A stretch of DNA of 64,000 nucleotides from Gymnorhina tibicen (taxonomy: Eukaryota; Chordata; Aves; Passeriformes; Artamidae), in NCBI GenBank assembly GCA_013399875.1, contig VXAZ01007504.1, forward strand, positions 1,074,600-1,138,599. Reading direction: 5' to 3'. How positions within the stretch are numbered: the first letter of the stretch is position 1; each line of letters begins with the position of its first letter. The notes below the pieces were generated by a model, which worked only from the letters and a program-made list of their open reading frames with translations, made no database searches and was not told where the DNA came from. Below, one piece after another: positions 1 to 13,302 of this stretch. The translations under genes and the position numbers were made by a program.

Positions 1-39
1 AAAACCCCCCAAAAAACCCCAAAAAACCAAAAAAACCCC
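1..39. repeat. A/C-rich low-complexity tract
   Basis: Runs of A and C alternate (AAAACCCCCC, AAAAAACCCC and so on) in a degenerate ten-base pattern. The tract is cut by the window edge. Confidence 0.8.
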
Positions 40-3000
40 TGTGTGGTTAAGGAGAAGGAAACTTGTGCCTCTACTGGTTGCTCAGATAGGTTTCCGAATG
101 TTAGCTGTCTGCCTCTATCTTCCCAGCAATTATTTTTGGATACCGTTGATTTCTCCAACTGGTCAGAGACAGAAACATTACTTAGATACTGAATAGCAAA
201 GTGTTGGAAACCAATGCTTTGCAATAGCATTTGTCTGGTATTTGAGCTGTCCATAGTGTTTTCTGTTACAGGCCTGAAATTTTCTGTTGCAGTTTTAGAT
301 AAAAGTGCTTCTCTCTGCATTACCTGCATTGCTGCATCTGTGCCTATTTCTCTGATCTCCATCCCACAAAATTTGGAACACTGATCCACAGAGCAGGTGA
401 GTTAAATATATCTTCTATACATTGGTTCCCCTGCTTGTTTTGTTTTCTTTTACAGCCTTGTTACTATTTCTCATGTCACTGCTGGATTGCTGCACATCTC
501 GGGAGGTATCACCTTATCTTCTTGGCCCACAGAACTGCAGCCACATTACTGGTCTGACCAGTGTGAACCCACTCTCTGGCTCTGTCCCAGAGCTGTGGCT
601 GGGTTTTATTGGGGTTAGGTTACTCACATATTAGGCTGAGCAGAGCCTAACACATCCCTAAAATCCTGCTCTCTGAGCTGCAGGAAGCAGTTCTCACCTA
701 TTGGCAGGCTCCTAGTGAGCTCCCCGCATGTTACAGAAATGAAAGGAAGGTTGTGTGAGAGGAGAGATGATGAGGGTATCAACTCGTCTGCACTACACTT
801 GAGGAACTTCAGAGAAGTTAATTTAGGCCTTCACCCTATGCTCTGCTACAGTAAGTGTCATGGCTGTGAGACCTTGAAAGCCTGTTCAGAGTTTTCGGGA
901 ATGCATCCTCCTCAAGTCTCTCCTTTCCATGCCATGTCCATTGCAATTTCACACTGGAAGGGATAAAGATGCACAAGTGCCACTGTAGGGACCAAAGTGA
1001 TATGGAAAATACAATTGAATCCAAATTTAGCTTTTCAAAAGAGTTGAAGAAACACTGCTTGGCACTTCTGAGGCCAAATTTGGTATGTGCAGTCAGAGCT
1101 CTGCAGCTAGTTCTCTGTAAGAGTTTGCAATAAATAATCCAATTTTAATTAACATGGGATATAATAACTCTTATTAAATCTAAATTGAATGCATGTTAGG
1201 GAACTTAAATTTGTAGTATTGCCCAATACAAACCTCCAGAAGTGGCAGCTTCAATCCCATTACTCCAAGTTTTATCACTGTGTTAAAAATGACCTGCTAA
1301 ATTACTCTCCTGGGTAATGTGTAACGCCATAAAAATTAAACACTAATTTATTACTTAAATAAAAGACATCAGAGATTGTCAGGGTGTTAAATATCAGGGC
1401 TAGCTTGTTTTGCAAACCATATTTTATAGCAGATCCAGCTGGTACTCCTTAAATAGAGCTCAAATAAACAACCTTTTTTCTAAATAAAGGCAAACAAAAG
1501 CCAGGATGGGCTACTGGCTCTGACCATGGGATTTCAAACTTTTTTTCCAACATGGATCACATGGTAGTGGAGTGACTATATCTATCACTGCCACTGATGA
1601 CTGAAAATATCACATCTTCAGTAAATAAACCCATTATTTATATAAATCACCTCCTGGGACCAGAGGTTCAAGAAAACACCCTGTCTGCAGTGTTATTGCT
1701 TTCAGTTCACAGGCTGCTGTTCTTTATCACTGCTGCTTTGTGCCAGCTTTGCTAGCCAGATATGAGACCGATAATACCCTTTCCAAAGATTCAATTGCAA
1801 CTTTCCCATTGACATAAAATGAAGCACAAGCAGGAATGACACCACTTTCTCTTTGATGGCTGTTTTATTTCATTTCCTCCTCCTAGAATTTGTGCAGAAC
1901 TCTGGCACATCAAGCATCAATCTTCCTTCAACTCTGTGTTTCAACAGGAAGAACAAAGCATACCATACATAGTATTGGTGCAAAATATGCATCTCCCCCT
2001 AAGTGCTGGAAGTTAATAATGGTAATAAACAATTAGCTTGGTTATCAAAAGGCTTATAAGGGCGAGGTAGGTGACTGCAGACACGTCTCAGTGCTGAGTT
2101 TTAATTTTCTTGTATGATTGCTCAACTTCAGCATCTTGCAGAATCCTAGTTTCTCTCCTCTGGCTCACGTCTGGGCATCCGAGCAATGCCATCTCTTTAA
2201 AAAACCCCAGTAGATGGCAGCAGGGTACAAGCTTTCGGGAAAAGGAGACGCAGGTGACAGGAGTTTTATCTTTGTATCTAAGGAAGCGTGAACGAATAGT
2301 TTAGCTTTTTTAGAATTTTTTTTTTTTTACACCACTCCCTTCCCTCCCCTGTGTGAAGAGCAGAAGGATGGGTAATTTACTGCCCTTCCCGTGTTTCAAG
2401 TATCCTGCATCTCCAGTTACTCAGGGGCTGTATGTGCCCTTCTCACTTAGAGTTGCCATGTTGGTCTTGCAGAAGGAGGGCGGCAAAGAAAAGCCAGGTG
2501 GCTTCTCAAGGAGACTCAGCCTTGTCTCCCTGCTGCTCTTCTTTGGAGCAGTTCTCCCTTTGTGACACTGCCAGCAGTACAGCCTCGTGTCCCTCTGCAG
2601 GGTGTTTCCATCCTTCCCGAGCCCCTGTTGCCCTTTGGAGAATGCTTATCAGTCTGTCTGTGCACTTTAGAAATGAAATCCTGCACTTCATGGTGCTGGC
2701 AGCCACGTAGTAGCTGTGTGCAAGTCTTTTAAAGACAAGAGCTATTCCTAAAAACTACTAGCTGCATATTTTGGAGCTGAGGAAGTGTGCACTGTGAGTT
2801 CAAAGCCTGCTGAGATGTCTGTTGTGACTGTCCAGACACTAATCACCAGAAAGCTTCACTCCTCACCCATGACATCGGCGGGTAATCGCGTGGCACTTAC
2901 AATCGACAGGTTGCAGTGAACAAATAAAGGCAGAGGGTCTGACCTACAGCACAGGGTGAGAGCTGCTCTGCCATCATCTCCCGACACTTCTTGCTCTGCC

Positions 3001-6000
3001 AGTAATACATCCTGACTGTCCACATCCCAGCCTCTCACACAGTGCCCCATGTCACTGCCGGGACTCAGAACTCATTCTCCATCCTTCCTTCAATATTTGC
3101 TTTCACTCTGCCTTCCTGGTGGCTTTCAACAGCTGTGTCTCGAACCACGTTGTAACTTCTCTGCAATACAGACTGGCTGCAACCCCTGAAAAGCGCTCAT
3201 GCTTGCTGCCCCACAATAACCACAAACCCCAGTAAAACAAGAGGGTTTCTGCTTCTTTTCTAAAATGCACAATTTGTTTCATAAGCAAGGACAAAAGGAT
3301 CACCTAACACTGTGAAAAAGAAGAATAGGGTCTGTGGCAGGTGAGTAGGAGACAGCTGGAGGGGAAAGAGGCTGACTGGAGCAGCAGGTGGTATACTCCA
3401 ACAGCCTGCTCTCTTCCAGGAGCAGAAGGAAGAGCTCCAGGCAGACTTTGGCTCTCAGATTCATATTCTGCTTTCTGGGCTTCTCCACTGGTAGCACAGA
3501 AATATCCTGTCTGGAGGATCTCTCTGCGTGAGTCAGCACAAATGGCAGGGATTTCTGTCCCCGGGTACATGGTGTGCCAGTCGGGTTCTGTGTGCCAGGC
3601 TGATGTGGGAGCAAGAGACATTCTGATAAATTGTACCTGACATAGCATTTCCTCAGATGATATGAACTGGAAGACTGAAGCTCAAGATGTCTGTATGGAC
3701 CACAAGAAGCATTCGAAGATAAAATACAGACTTATAGCTTGATGGAAGTGTTTTTTTTTCTGTAAATCTCAGTCTCTTAATACCAAGCACAAATGGAATA
3801 AAAATCAGCCTTTACATTTGTATCACAACAATGGTCTACATGACTTTTCCGCACTACATTCATTAATTTCCACATTTCTTTACTAACCTCCATGTTCTAT
3901 GCAATTCCTTTTCAGTATTTCCCTAGAGGCAAAAATGCTGTATAGCAACCAGTTCCAGGAGAAAAGCTCCAGTCTTTGGAAGGCATTAAGCTGCACACCT
4001 TCTTAGTTGTGCTGGACACAGGACACCAAATGTCCCAGAGAGACTCAAGGACATGAAAAAGGACAGTTCATCCCACTGTTGCAGATACTCTTGAATATCC
4101 TAGGTAACTTTCTTTCTTTCACAGCTCTGGAGATATGTATATATGCAACAAACACCAAAAGCAGGAACAAGAAAGGTATGAATCAAATGCTTGATGTTTT
4201 TATAATTGATGATTTCAAATTTATAGTGACTGCTTGAAAAGTTTTCTATAAATAGAAGTTTTCAATGAATAAGAAGAAACAGTCTCTCAGACATGCTACT
4301 TTGAAATTCTTCATACACATCTGGCATATTCATCACCTTCAAAGATGTGTACAATACACTGCTTCTCTATGAACAGGGGGATCAAGAATAAAATCATCAA
4401 ACCTATAAGCCTGAATACGTTTCCCTAATTCCTATTCTTGGATATTTAAGGAACTAACCACTTTGATAAAAATTAATTAAGTGGTTGAAAATACTCTGGA
4501 AGGACAGGTTTAGTAGTCTGGTTTCCTAGACTTCAATTCCAGTAAACTTGATGGGTTTCTGTTATGTTTTGTTTTGACATGCTGAATTCAGATGAGAATT
4601 ATATTTACAAATACTAAGAAGCAAAACATTTGCACCTCAGAGAGAGATGCGTGGAGACATCTTAACCATCCACAGATCCACAAAACTTCTGAAAATTGTA
4701 CCTTCCCAAATGTGCAGAGTGGTTTGCAATGGCAGGAGGAGTTGGTTTTCCTTACTAGCTTTGCTCACAGACAATGGCTTCAGTGTACAGAAGGATATTT
4801 CTTCTGCAGAAAGCTTTCTGAATATCAACAGCACTGAGACAAGGGTTAGAAGTTTCCCAATAGAAACATAATCCTGCTAATTCTAACCAAATATCCATAA
4901 TGATCAAAATTGGGAAAGACAGCACTTTGGATTAGTAAATGAAAGCCATTATTAATACCTACAACCTTGTAGTCTGCATTTCCTGACCATCCCTAATGTG
5001 AGAAGAGCAGCCCCACTGTGTGTTGATTATTACGAGCAAAATCAGCACACATTTACAGTCTTATAAATACCACAGAAAGCATCTGCACCATTCAAATAAT
5101 GCTTAAATTAGGGAATCAGCAAGCCAACTCATTTTAATGTAATGAAAGGGCAGAAGAAAAAATCTGGATAGATTTTTCGACAGCTTTCAGGGTGAAAGAA
5201 AGCCACAGTCTACGGAAATAAATATTCATGTGAATTTACAAGCACAAGACAAAAATATCCCTCTACATTGTAAACTGGACAAGAAAGCCTATGCTATCTG
5301 TATTTTCCCGATAGGGTTATAGTAAATGTTTCACATTCATATTTTATTCTCTATCTGCAACAAAGCTTTGTGATGTTGTCCACTGGTAGCTGATGGTATT
5401 TGAATATATGGAAACAGAACTGGGGCAAAAAGAAGAGCATACGGAGAAAAATACTGCATTGTAATATGTGCATCACAGTGGTGGAGAAATATGGACCCGT
5501 ATCAAAACTGTTTCAGTAAAGTAAGCATTTTCCTCAATGGCTACCCTAATTTTGCTATTATTTTTTAATTCACGACCGTCAGAGTGAAGTGTTAGTTACA
5601 GAAAACCCTACACCTATTTTGAGAACACCTGTTACATTTCCAATTTTCGATTTTTAATGAAAGAAATCTCCCTTGTAATTATTCTGCCTCTTATTCAAAC
5701 ATCTTCAGTCTTTGGATTAAACCAGCATCAGGTGGCACAGAAGGCAGAATCCTCTCAGTCCAGAAAAGTACTTAGAGAGCGAGGCACTAAATTCCTATGT
5801 AAGCACTTCAGATCTTTTTCATTTCACTGAAATACTCCAAATCAGAGCTCTGCCCACTGCTCCTGCCAGATAAGAACCCATGAATTGCTACTAATTTGGA
5901 TGGGTAAGTTCTTAAACAGGAATAAATTACTCAAACACCTCTGTGGATGTGAGCCATGGAGCAGGATATGGGGGTCTTAGAAAGTTGGTGCATTGACAAG

Positions 6001-7638
6001 GAAAGTGTGCAGGCCCTGTTGAATGCAGGGTACCAATATGGGAGCTGTGTGGCTCCTTGTCTGCTCTCCTGTCACTTTCTGCCCCTACCAGCAGCAAGCT
6101 CCCAGCTGCAGACAGAATTATCTGTTCCTCAAAATCTCTCCTGGTGTGTCTGTTTCACCAGCTTCATATCATGTTCTCCCTTGACTGATTTCCTATCATT
6201 TACACACTGCTTTCAAGCTCTCCTTTCCAGCACCTGATCTTTGTTTTTAAAAACAAGAGACCTCTTGTTCACAGACCATATGTTGTCTACGATCGTTAGC
6301 CAGTTCTGGGAGTGCAGCCAGGAAGGCAGTAGTGGGACAAGGAGTGATGTACTCGCAGGAAATGTCCCTTTCTCCCATCCCTGTATGCACCCTGGCAAAA
6401 GGGGAGCATCAATATCTGAGCTGGAGGAAGGAACTAAGGAAGGAAGGAGGGAGAATGAACAGCTTACACAAACTTTGAAGCTGGTAGGAGAGAAATGTGT
6501 TTCATATCAGCCTTTTCAGGAACTGACCATCATCTTAATGGTGAGTTTTACTACAGTGAACCGAGTAATTTCCAGCTCAGATTGTTGATTTTTCCCTGAC
6601 CACCTATTTTCCTGATGTTATTTTCCAGACTATATCGAATTCTAAGCCTATTTTCATTTCTTCATTTCCTTTTACTCTCAACATTATGATCCTTACAAGC
6701 TCTCTGCCTGACCTCTCCAAAAAGTCAGGGAGCACAGAGTCTCCCATTTTTCCTAGGACTGTCCCTAGCCAGTCAGTTATCAAAAGCGAGCTCACCAAAC
6801 ATGAACATTTACAAGATTGATACATTTACAGTAAGGGTAAAAATGAATAATAGGGGGAAAGTAGTTTGAGTTAGAGACATTTAAAAGGAAGGCAGTTAAA
6901 GACGTTTAATTACTTCTTTATTGTCTATATTAACACGGTGGCAATGGTTTCAGACTATTTTTCTTGAGCTGAGAGACAGTTTGTTATATGCTGTCTCCAT
7001 GAATATCTCCAGCATGCAAATAGAATGCCTTGTAACTGCAGAAGGCAATTACTCTTATAACATATGCATAATGAAATCTGACTGCATTATCTTTTTGTCC
7101 TTAATAAGAACAGTTTACATTTTTGCAATTTGTGATGCAGTTTTTCCCTTTAAGATACGTATTTTCATGGTGCTCTTTTTTAAAAAGAGGGAGGAAGAAA
7201 AGAGAAGTAATATAGGTCAAGTAGCCCCTCAAATATATGTGTATTCAGGATGGAATGATGGCATTGCTAATTAAGCTGAAGACAAAAAGGAAGGAAGCTT
7301 TTATACAAGGACATGCCTTCCTCTCTAAATCGAAGAGGAGACAACTGAGGAAGCAGGCAGCGTCTGACATTTCGGGCTAGTGACAGCTGTCTCCAGAGAA
7401 CAGAGCTGGATAGGCTGAAGCAACATCCAGCACTTGTGCCTGTTGTTTAACTGATGGGACTGCCCACCAGAAACATGGTCTGAGCCTGAGAGCTTCACTG
7501 TCCTGTGCTGATGTCCTGGGAGATTACAGAGGATCAGTGCAGTTCCCAATACAGTCAATGGGGGGTAGAAATAGATACTAAAATTTGTAAGTGCATAAGC
7601 ATATCTATCTACCCGAGCTTCCAATGACTCCCCTTTTT

Positions 7639-7862
7639 CATAGAACCATAGAAAAGACTTCCTAGGTCATCGAATCCAACCTTTGACCTAATACTACCAT
7701 GCCCACTAAACTGTATTGCAAAGTGCCACATCCACTTGTTTTCTGAACATTTCCAGGGATGGTGAGTCCACCATTTCCCTTTCATCACGACATACTCTAA
7801 TGTTAGTGAGATTCTTTTACCGAATATTGTAAATAAGTAAGATTGTGATATTGAACCTGGTT
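7639..7862 (-). mobile_element. CR1 LINE 3' fragment
   Basis: The plus strand begins with a tail repeat (catagaaccatagaaaaga), then a block like tcatcgaatccaacctttgac and fccagggatggtgagtccacca-type wording (the bases at 7755-7772), as in the reversed 3' untranslated region of avian CR1. The element therefore points to the minus strand, the same sense as the host gene. Similarity is clear to about 7785 and fades to about 7862. It is heavily 5'-truncated and has no coding part. The boundaries are approximate. Confidence 0.75.
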
Positions 7863-7903
7863 CAGCAGCTCTTGTGTACTGTAGTCCAATAGCGTTGACT
7901 TCA

Positions 7904-8515
7904 GAGAATCATAGAATGATTTGGGTGGGAAGAAATGTTAAAGATCATCTAGTTCCAAACTCCCTGCCACAGGCAGGGATACATTCCACTAGAACAGGCT
8001 GCTCAGAGCAACCTGGCATTGAACACTTCCAGGGATGGGGCATCCACAGCTTCTCTGGGCAACTAGTTCCAGTGTCTCACTACCCTCACAGAAAAGAAAT
8101 TCTTCCTCGTGTCACATCTAAATCTACCCTCTTTCAGATTAAAATTGCCCCTTGTCCTATCACTACAGGCCTTGGTAAAAATTCTCCCTCCTGCGTTTTT
8201 ACAAGGCCCCTTTATATGTTTAAGGGTTGCCAGCAGGTCTCCCTAAAGCCTTCTCCAGGCTGAACAATCCCAACTCTCCCAGCCTGCCTTCAGAGGGGAG
8301 GTGTTCCTGTCCTCTGACCATTTATTCTCTAGACCCACTCCAATAGGTTCATGTCTTTTCTTGTGCTGGGGACCCCAGAGCTGGATGCAGCACTTCAGGC
8401 GGGATATCAGGAGAGCAGAGGGGCAGAATTGCCTTCTTGACCTGCTGACCATGCTGCTTTTTATGCAGGCTGAGATCTGATTGGTTTTCTGGGCTGCAAG
8501 CACTGACTTACAGAA
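7904..8515 (-). mobile_element. CR1 LINE fragment with 3' UTR and end of ORF2
   Basis: The plus strand opens with the reversed octamer tail agaatcatagaatgatttgg. It then follows the reversed CR1 3' untranslated region (caggctgctcagagcaacc, ttccagggatggggcatcc) and enters the reversed end of ORF2. On the minus strand, peptides such as SVLAAQKTNQISACIKSSM and KCCIQLWGPQHKK match the carboxy end of the CR1 reverse-transcriptase polyprotein, but the reading is broken by stops and shifts, so it is dead. It lies about 40 bp from the CR1 at 7639-7862 in the same orientation. The 5' limit near 8515 is approximate. Confidence 0.93.
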
Positions 8516-11022
8516 CAAGTGTTTAAGGAGTTTAATGGGAGTGCTGAACATTCAGACAGGGTAGTTGAATCAGTTCAACATGAATAATACCTGGGCATCT
8601 CTGAACAGACATGAACATGTTAGTGGAAATAATGCATTTTTGTTTGGTCATAAAGAATTACAAGTATTCAGATAACCCACTTAATTTAGGTAATTAGCAA
8701 ACTGTCTTTATATGCTTGGTTTTAAATAGATGGATAGATGGTTTAGCAAAAAACTTTAATCCCAGCAGCTAATGCTCATTGTTCTACTGAGTCACATTGA
8801 GCTCTGTTTCAGTATGTCAGAATGATGGAAGATGCAGCCCGTCAAGCTGCCAAAAACATGAAGTGTGGAATATAAATAGATGTTTTTAGTGTCACAGGTG
8901 CTGCTGAATTGTCTGGAGACATATTATTCAAATTTGCAGGTAATACTCCATCCACAGAACACAGTGATCATGTTCTCTGTTGTTTCTTGAAAGCACTGTC
9001 CTGAAAATCATTAACAAAGCTAGTTTTTCATGGGGAACGGCAAGGTTGTGCAATCTGTGGTCTCTTTCAAGCCTGCCTATATAACCCCCTGTAACAAAAA
9101 GAAGAGTTTCATGCTATTAGATTCTGCTTGGTACATTGCATGCATTCACTTTTTCTAGTGATGAGCCCTCTCAGGCAGAAGAGATTATTTATTCTGGGTC
9201 ATGTATATATATATTTTCACCGTTGTGGTACTTGATTTCTTTGTTCAAGTGCGATACAAATGCATGGGTTGGGATACTGCAAGCAAAAGAATAAACTGTG
9301 ACTGCAGCAAAAAAAAAATATTGCTACTAAGAAATTATTGTACTCTGTATTTCTTCAGTTTCCAGGTCCTGAAGTGTCTCCCTCAAAACTTGCTGGCCAC
9401 ATGGAAAGGTCTAATGTAACCCCAGTCATTCCTGGGAAAGTTCTCTTCAGGCTGAAGCAGATTCTGGTCTTTGCAAACACATCTGCATTGCTTTGAAAAT
9501 CCTCCATGAAGTGCTAGGGTTGCTGGGCTTTTTTCCTCTTCCAGGTTCTTCTCCACTCTAGAAACTAGGCAATACACGGTTCAGTTACCCCTGGCCCAGG
9601 TTTAGGTCTTCAAAGCACTTCCTGAGAGTCACAGCACAGAGTTTTAATAGAGATCTTAAGTCTAATGGCTCCCGTTTAAGTTGATTAAGTATTGTCACCC
9701 TAATTCCACATTGCATGTAGGAGGTAAGTGATGCAGAAAATCAGAACTACTTTGACGTCTAAGTCAGCAACAAAGCTGGGACCAGGGCCTCTCAGGACCT
9801 TCCAGTCAATCTTCTTCCTTTCCATCTGGCATGGCAAATAAACACTAGCCAGTAAAAAGGAATCTTATTTTATGAAACATAATAAACCTTGCCCCAGCCT
9901 CAGTTATATTGAGGTGAAATTTCATATTCAGTCATATTGAGCTTTGAAATTTCAGCTTGCGTCCTGGCAAAATTTTAATGCAATTTTTAGAAAAATAACA
10001 GAAAGCAACCAACATCCTTAACAGCCTTATCAACAGACACTGTGCAAGAAGTCAAGGGACGAGACACAAACTCAATAAAAAAAAGAACCTTGTTATTATT
10101 TTTTTTTGAAACTGCCTAAGAACATACAGTCTTTTTACTGCATTGTAATTATTGCAATTATAGAATTTTTTAAAAAGTCCTATAGTAGCGTCCGAAATCT
10201 GAAAGTAGAATTGCCAGCAAAGAGAGGCCATGTATATTATTCATAGAGAATGAAATCAGAGTAATTAAATGATGGATGGAGGAAAATAGATTGCATTTTT
10301 AAAGCTAATGTTGTAGCATCAAGTGTTATTAGTAACAGAGACAAGCATCTTCTGAATAATGCCCTTAGCTACAAGTCCAATTCGCACAAGCAGATGGTTA
10401 TGCCAACATGGAATGTGACTGCAGTTTGGATTTTCCAGGGTAAATCTGACTGCAGAACTGGAAGACAGCTATCAGAGGATGCAATTCAAGCTGTGACAAT
10501 TCACCATTTTCACATATTTCATCCACATTTTGCTTGTGCCTTTGGGTCCTAAAACTTTTGTATCATTTTTTTCAGTGTGTTTAGTGACAATTCTTGAAAT
10601 CTATGAGTGCTACTGCAATCCCATCAACTGCTCCTACTAAATAACTTTAATCTTATTTATATTGCAACTCTGACATGTGGCTGTGTGTGTTAGTAACCTC
10701 ACACCACTAGGTCTCAGTTTAATATTGCATAAACTTCTCTTGCAATAACACTAGCTTGCTGCTACACAACCCAAAGGCTCCCAAATACTATATTAATAAA
10801 TATAGCCTTTTACGACATTCTTTTTAAAGACAGATCATTTCAAATGGAATGTTGCTTCAATGCTTTAGCTCTTCGAACGCTTTATTTCTGACAGTCTGAC
10901 TTTAACCTTCCTCTCACAAACTGTGGAGGTAACTTGAGTGATGTTGTTGAAATACATGGCTTGTCTGTGATTCCTACAGATCAAGTGTGACTCAGGTAGC
11001 TGCAGTCTGGCCTTTAGTAACC

Positions 11023-11260
11023 TAGAATCATAGAATCATAGAATATTCTGAGTTGGAAGGGAACCATCAGCCCCCACACAACACACCAAGAGCCACACCA
11101 TGTGTCTGAGAGTGTTGTCCAAACACTCCTTGAACTCTGTCAGGCTGGTGCTGTGACCACTTCCCTGGGGAGCCTGTTCCGGTGCCCAACTGGCCACTGG
11201 GTGAGAAACCTTTTACTAATATCCAGCCTCTCCCGACTTAGCTTCATGCCATTAACCTAC
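11023..11260 (-). mobile_element. CR1 LINE 3' fragment
   Basis: The plus strand begins tagaatcatagaatcataga, two copies of the reversed CR1 tail octamer, followed by gagttggaagggaaccatca, ccaaacactccttgaactct and ttccctggggagcctgttcc. This is the reversed 3' untranslated region of another CR1 subfamily than the 7.9-kb copy. It is truncated at its 5' end near 11260. The best-kept part lies at 11023-11200, suggesting a younger insertion than the 7639 copy. It is non-coding. Confidence 0.93.
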
Positions 11261-11760
11261 AACAATATTTTACAATTCCTCTGAGAGGGCAAATGGTGTG
11301 TATGCTGCACTCTTAAATGTCAATAAAGACTCTAGATTACATGATCATACAAGGGTTCAAGACCTTCAGTACCCCAGGACATTTAGACAAAAATGACAAA
11401 AGGAGAGAAAATAGTGTGGAAATCCCAGACGTTTTTCTGGGATCTGTATGCCATCAGCCTTTCAATTTCTCAAAATCATTTCCTACACTGTTTCTATAGG
11501 ATTCTTCAGGGATTTAATTTACCCTATGGCTATACATACCTGTTCATTTATTTTTCCACAGTTTTCTTTGGCATGTGCTTCCAAACTTAACACTGAGTTT
11601 CAAAATTAGTTATTTCATTTGCTAAAAGAAGACAAAATCATTTCCTTTATTTCCTTACCAGTTCTATACTGTGGCCAGGGAAACATAGGTAACTTCTCTC
11701 TGGCTCAAACTCCTAACCAGCTGTGAAGCCTGTGAATGGCTAAACACTTATCAAAGTTTG

Positions 11761-11865
11761 ATCTGTGTGTCCCTATTTCTATTCATGAAGTTGCTCAGGT
11801 ATAATTAGAGGCTTATCCATAATTACAGAGTGGCTTTTTGTCCCCACAGAATGGGACACACAGAT
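11761..11865. repeat. Inverted repeat, 13-bp arms, 79-bp loop
   Basis: The left arm atctgtgtgtccc (11761-11773) is the exact reverse complement of the right arm gggacacacagat (11853-11865). Two TAATTA-type sites lie in the loop (near 11802 and 11820). No known element is recognised. Confidence 0.8.
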
Positions 11866-13248
11866 GGACACTATAATGGAAATTAGTCAGCAGCCTGTCC
11901 ATGATTGATGAGTCGGTGAAGTGCCCAGCTCCTACCCTCGCTGGAGTATAGGTGCTGTTGGACCCAGCCAGCAGAAAAGAGAGCAGACGGCATTCCAGCG
12001 TTCACATTAGCAGGTGGTCCCGAGCAAGCAAACCTCCTGAGTGAAAGATGACATCCTTATATAATCAGTTTTCAGACCAGAATTGTTTTTCAGTAGAAAA
12101 TATCTCTCAGAGAAAGATGCAGCACTGAAGTGCTTCTTTCAGCTCTTCTTTTTGCCTTAGTAATATAGAAAAATTCCAGGTAAATGAGCCAGGGACAAAT
12201 GCAGAGAGAGCAGTCCTGTATTTATTTGACTCACATTACTAAACATAATTTGAACATGGGATCTGGCCACATTCATGGTTCATGATCAGACTCAGCACAC
12301 AATGCTGAAACTCCTATTAATTCTCAGAGAAAGCTCCATTTTGATCTCATGCCTAATGAGAAAGGTTTGTCGTGCCCTGTGAAAAATACTGGGCAAGCCT
12401 TACAGGTTTCTAAAATCTCATTTTCATTCCCTTCCTTTCTGACTCTGCTGCGAGGAGCTCTGTGCCACTGTTCAGAAATGGATGAAAGGGAGACAAAGCG
12501 ATGCAAGTGTGAGCTGGCTTGAATCAATGCCTGCCTCACTGCAGCCAGGAGATCAGCATGCAGGAAACACACTAACACCTGGGAACTGCAGACTAAGGCA
12601 CAGCACCAAGGGACACCAGGACAGCTGGATTAATGAACCTGTACTGGAAACTTCATGTGGGGATCCTTTTCTGTCAAACAGGAAAAGAAACAGAATGGAT
12701 GAAAATGAGTGGTAAAAAGTTGAGGAGAGTAGAAAAATAACTTCTATCAGTCTCTTGAGATCAAGTATGAGAAAAAGAATGCATGTGCTTCACAAAAGAG
12801 TGTATTTAAAGGCATAGTTTTTTGCTGTCAATCTCTTGCCCCCTGATCAGTATAAAATAGTACTATTGAGTGTAATCAGTGCAGGCTGGAATTCTTTATT
12901 GTCTGAAGTGATGTGCATGTAGTCCTGCTGCACAGTAACTACGGGCGGAGAGCTTCTGACAAATGTGTGATCGTTTCTGCCTTGTTGGAATGAGACTATC
13001 AGTTTTAGTTTCCTTGTGCAGAAAGGCTAAACTTTTATTGTTTCCAGCTCTTGGGATCTGATCATTAGTCTTTTGATTGTGTAAAAGATTCAGCTTCTGA
13101 ACGTACAGAAATATGTAGAAATTTTAGCTTCCTGCAACTGCCCCTCCCCACAAAAGCCTAACCCCAAACCGAAGAAAAGAAAAAAAGAAGAAAAAGAAAA
13201 TGGTTCTAGCTTTAATGATTGCATTGATTTTTTTTTTTTAAAATATGA

Positions 13249-13302
13249 GATTCATAATCAGAAACTACAAAGCAGTGAAAGGAACCTTAAAAGACCCACA
13301 AT
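13249..13302. repeat. Copy 1 of a 54-bp dispersed direct repeat
   Basis: The bases gattcataatcagaaactac onward match those at 15195-15248 with only three differences (positions 3, 9 and 28 of the repeat). The copies are in the same orientation, 1,946 bp apart. Flanking sequence does not match. Its sequence faintly recalls a reversed CR1 tail (aatcat...aaggaaccttaaaaga), but the shared end gacccacaat does not. Confidence 0.85.

Noticed and set aside
3300..3648. Overlapping minus-strand frames of 104 and 114 codons
   Set aside because: No recognisable domain. Two frames open over the same bases point to base composition and not to coding.
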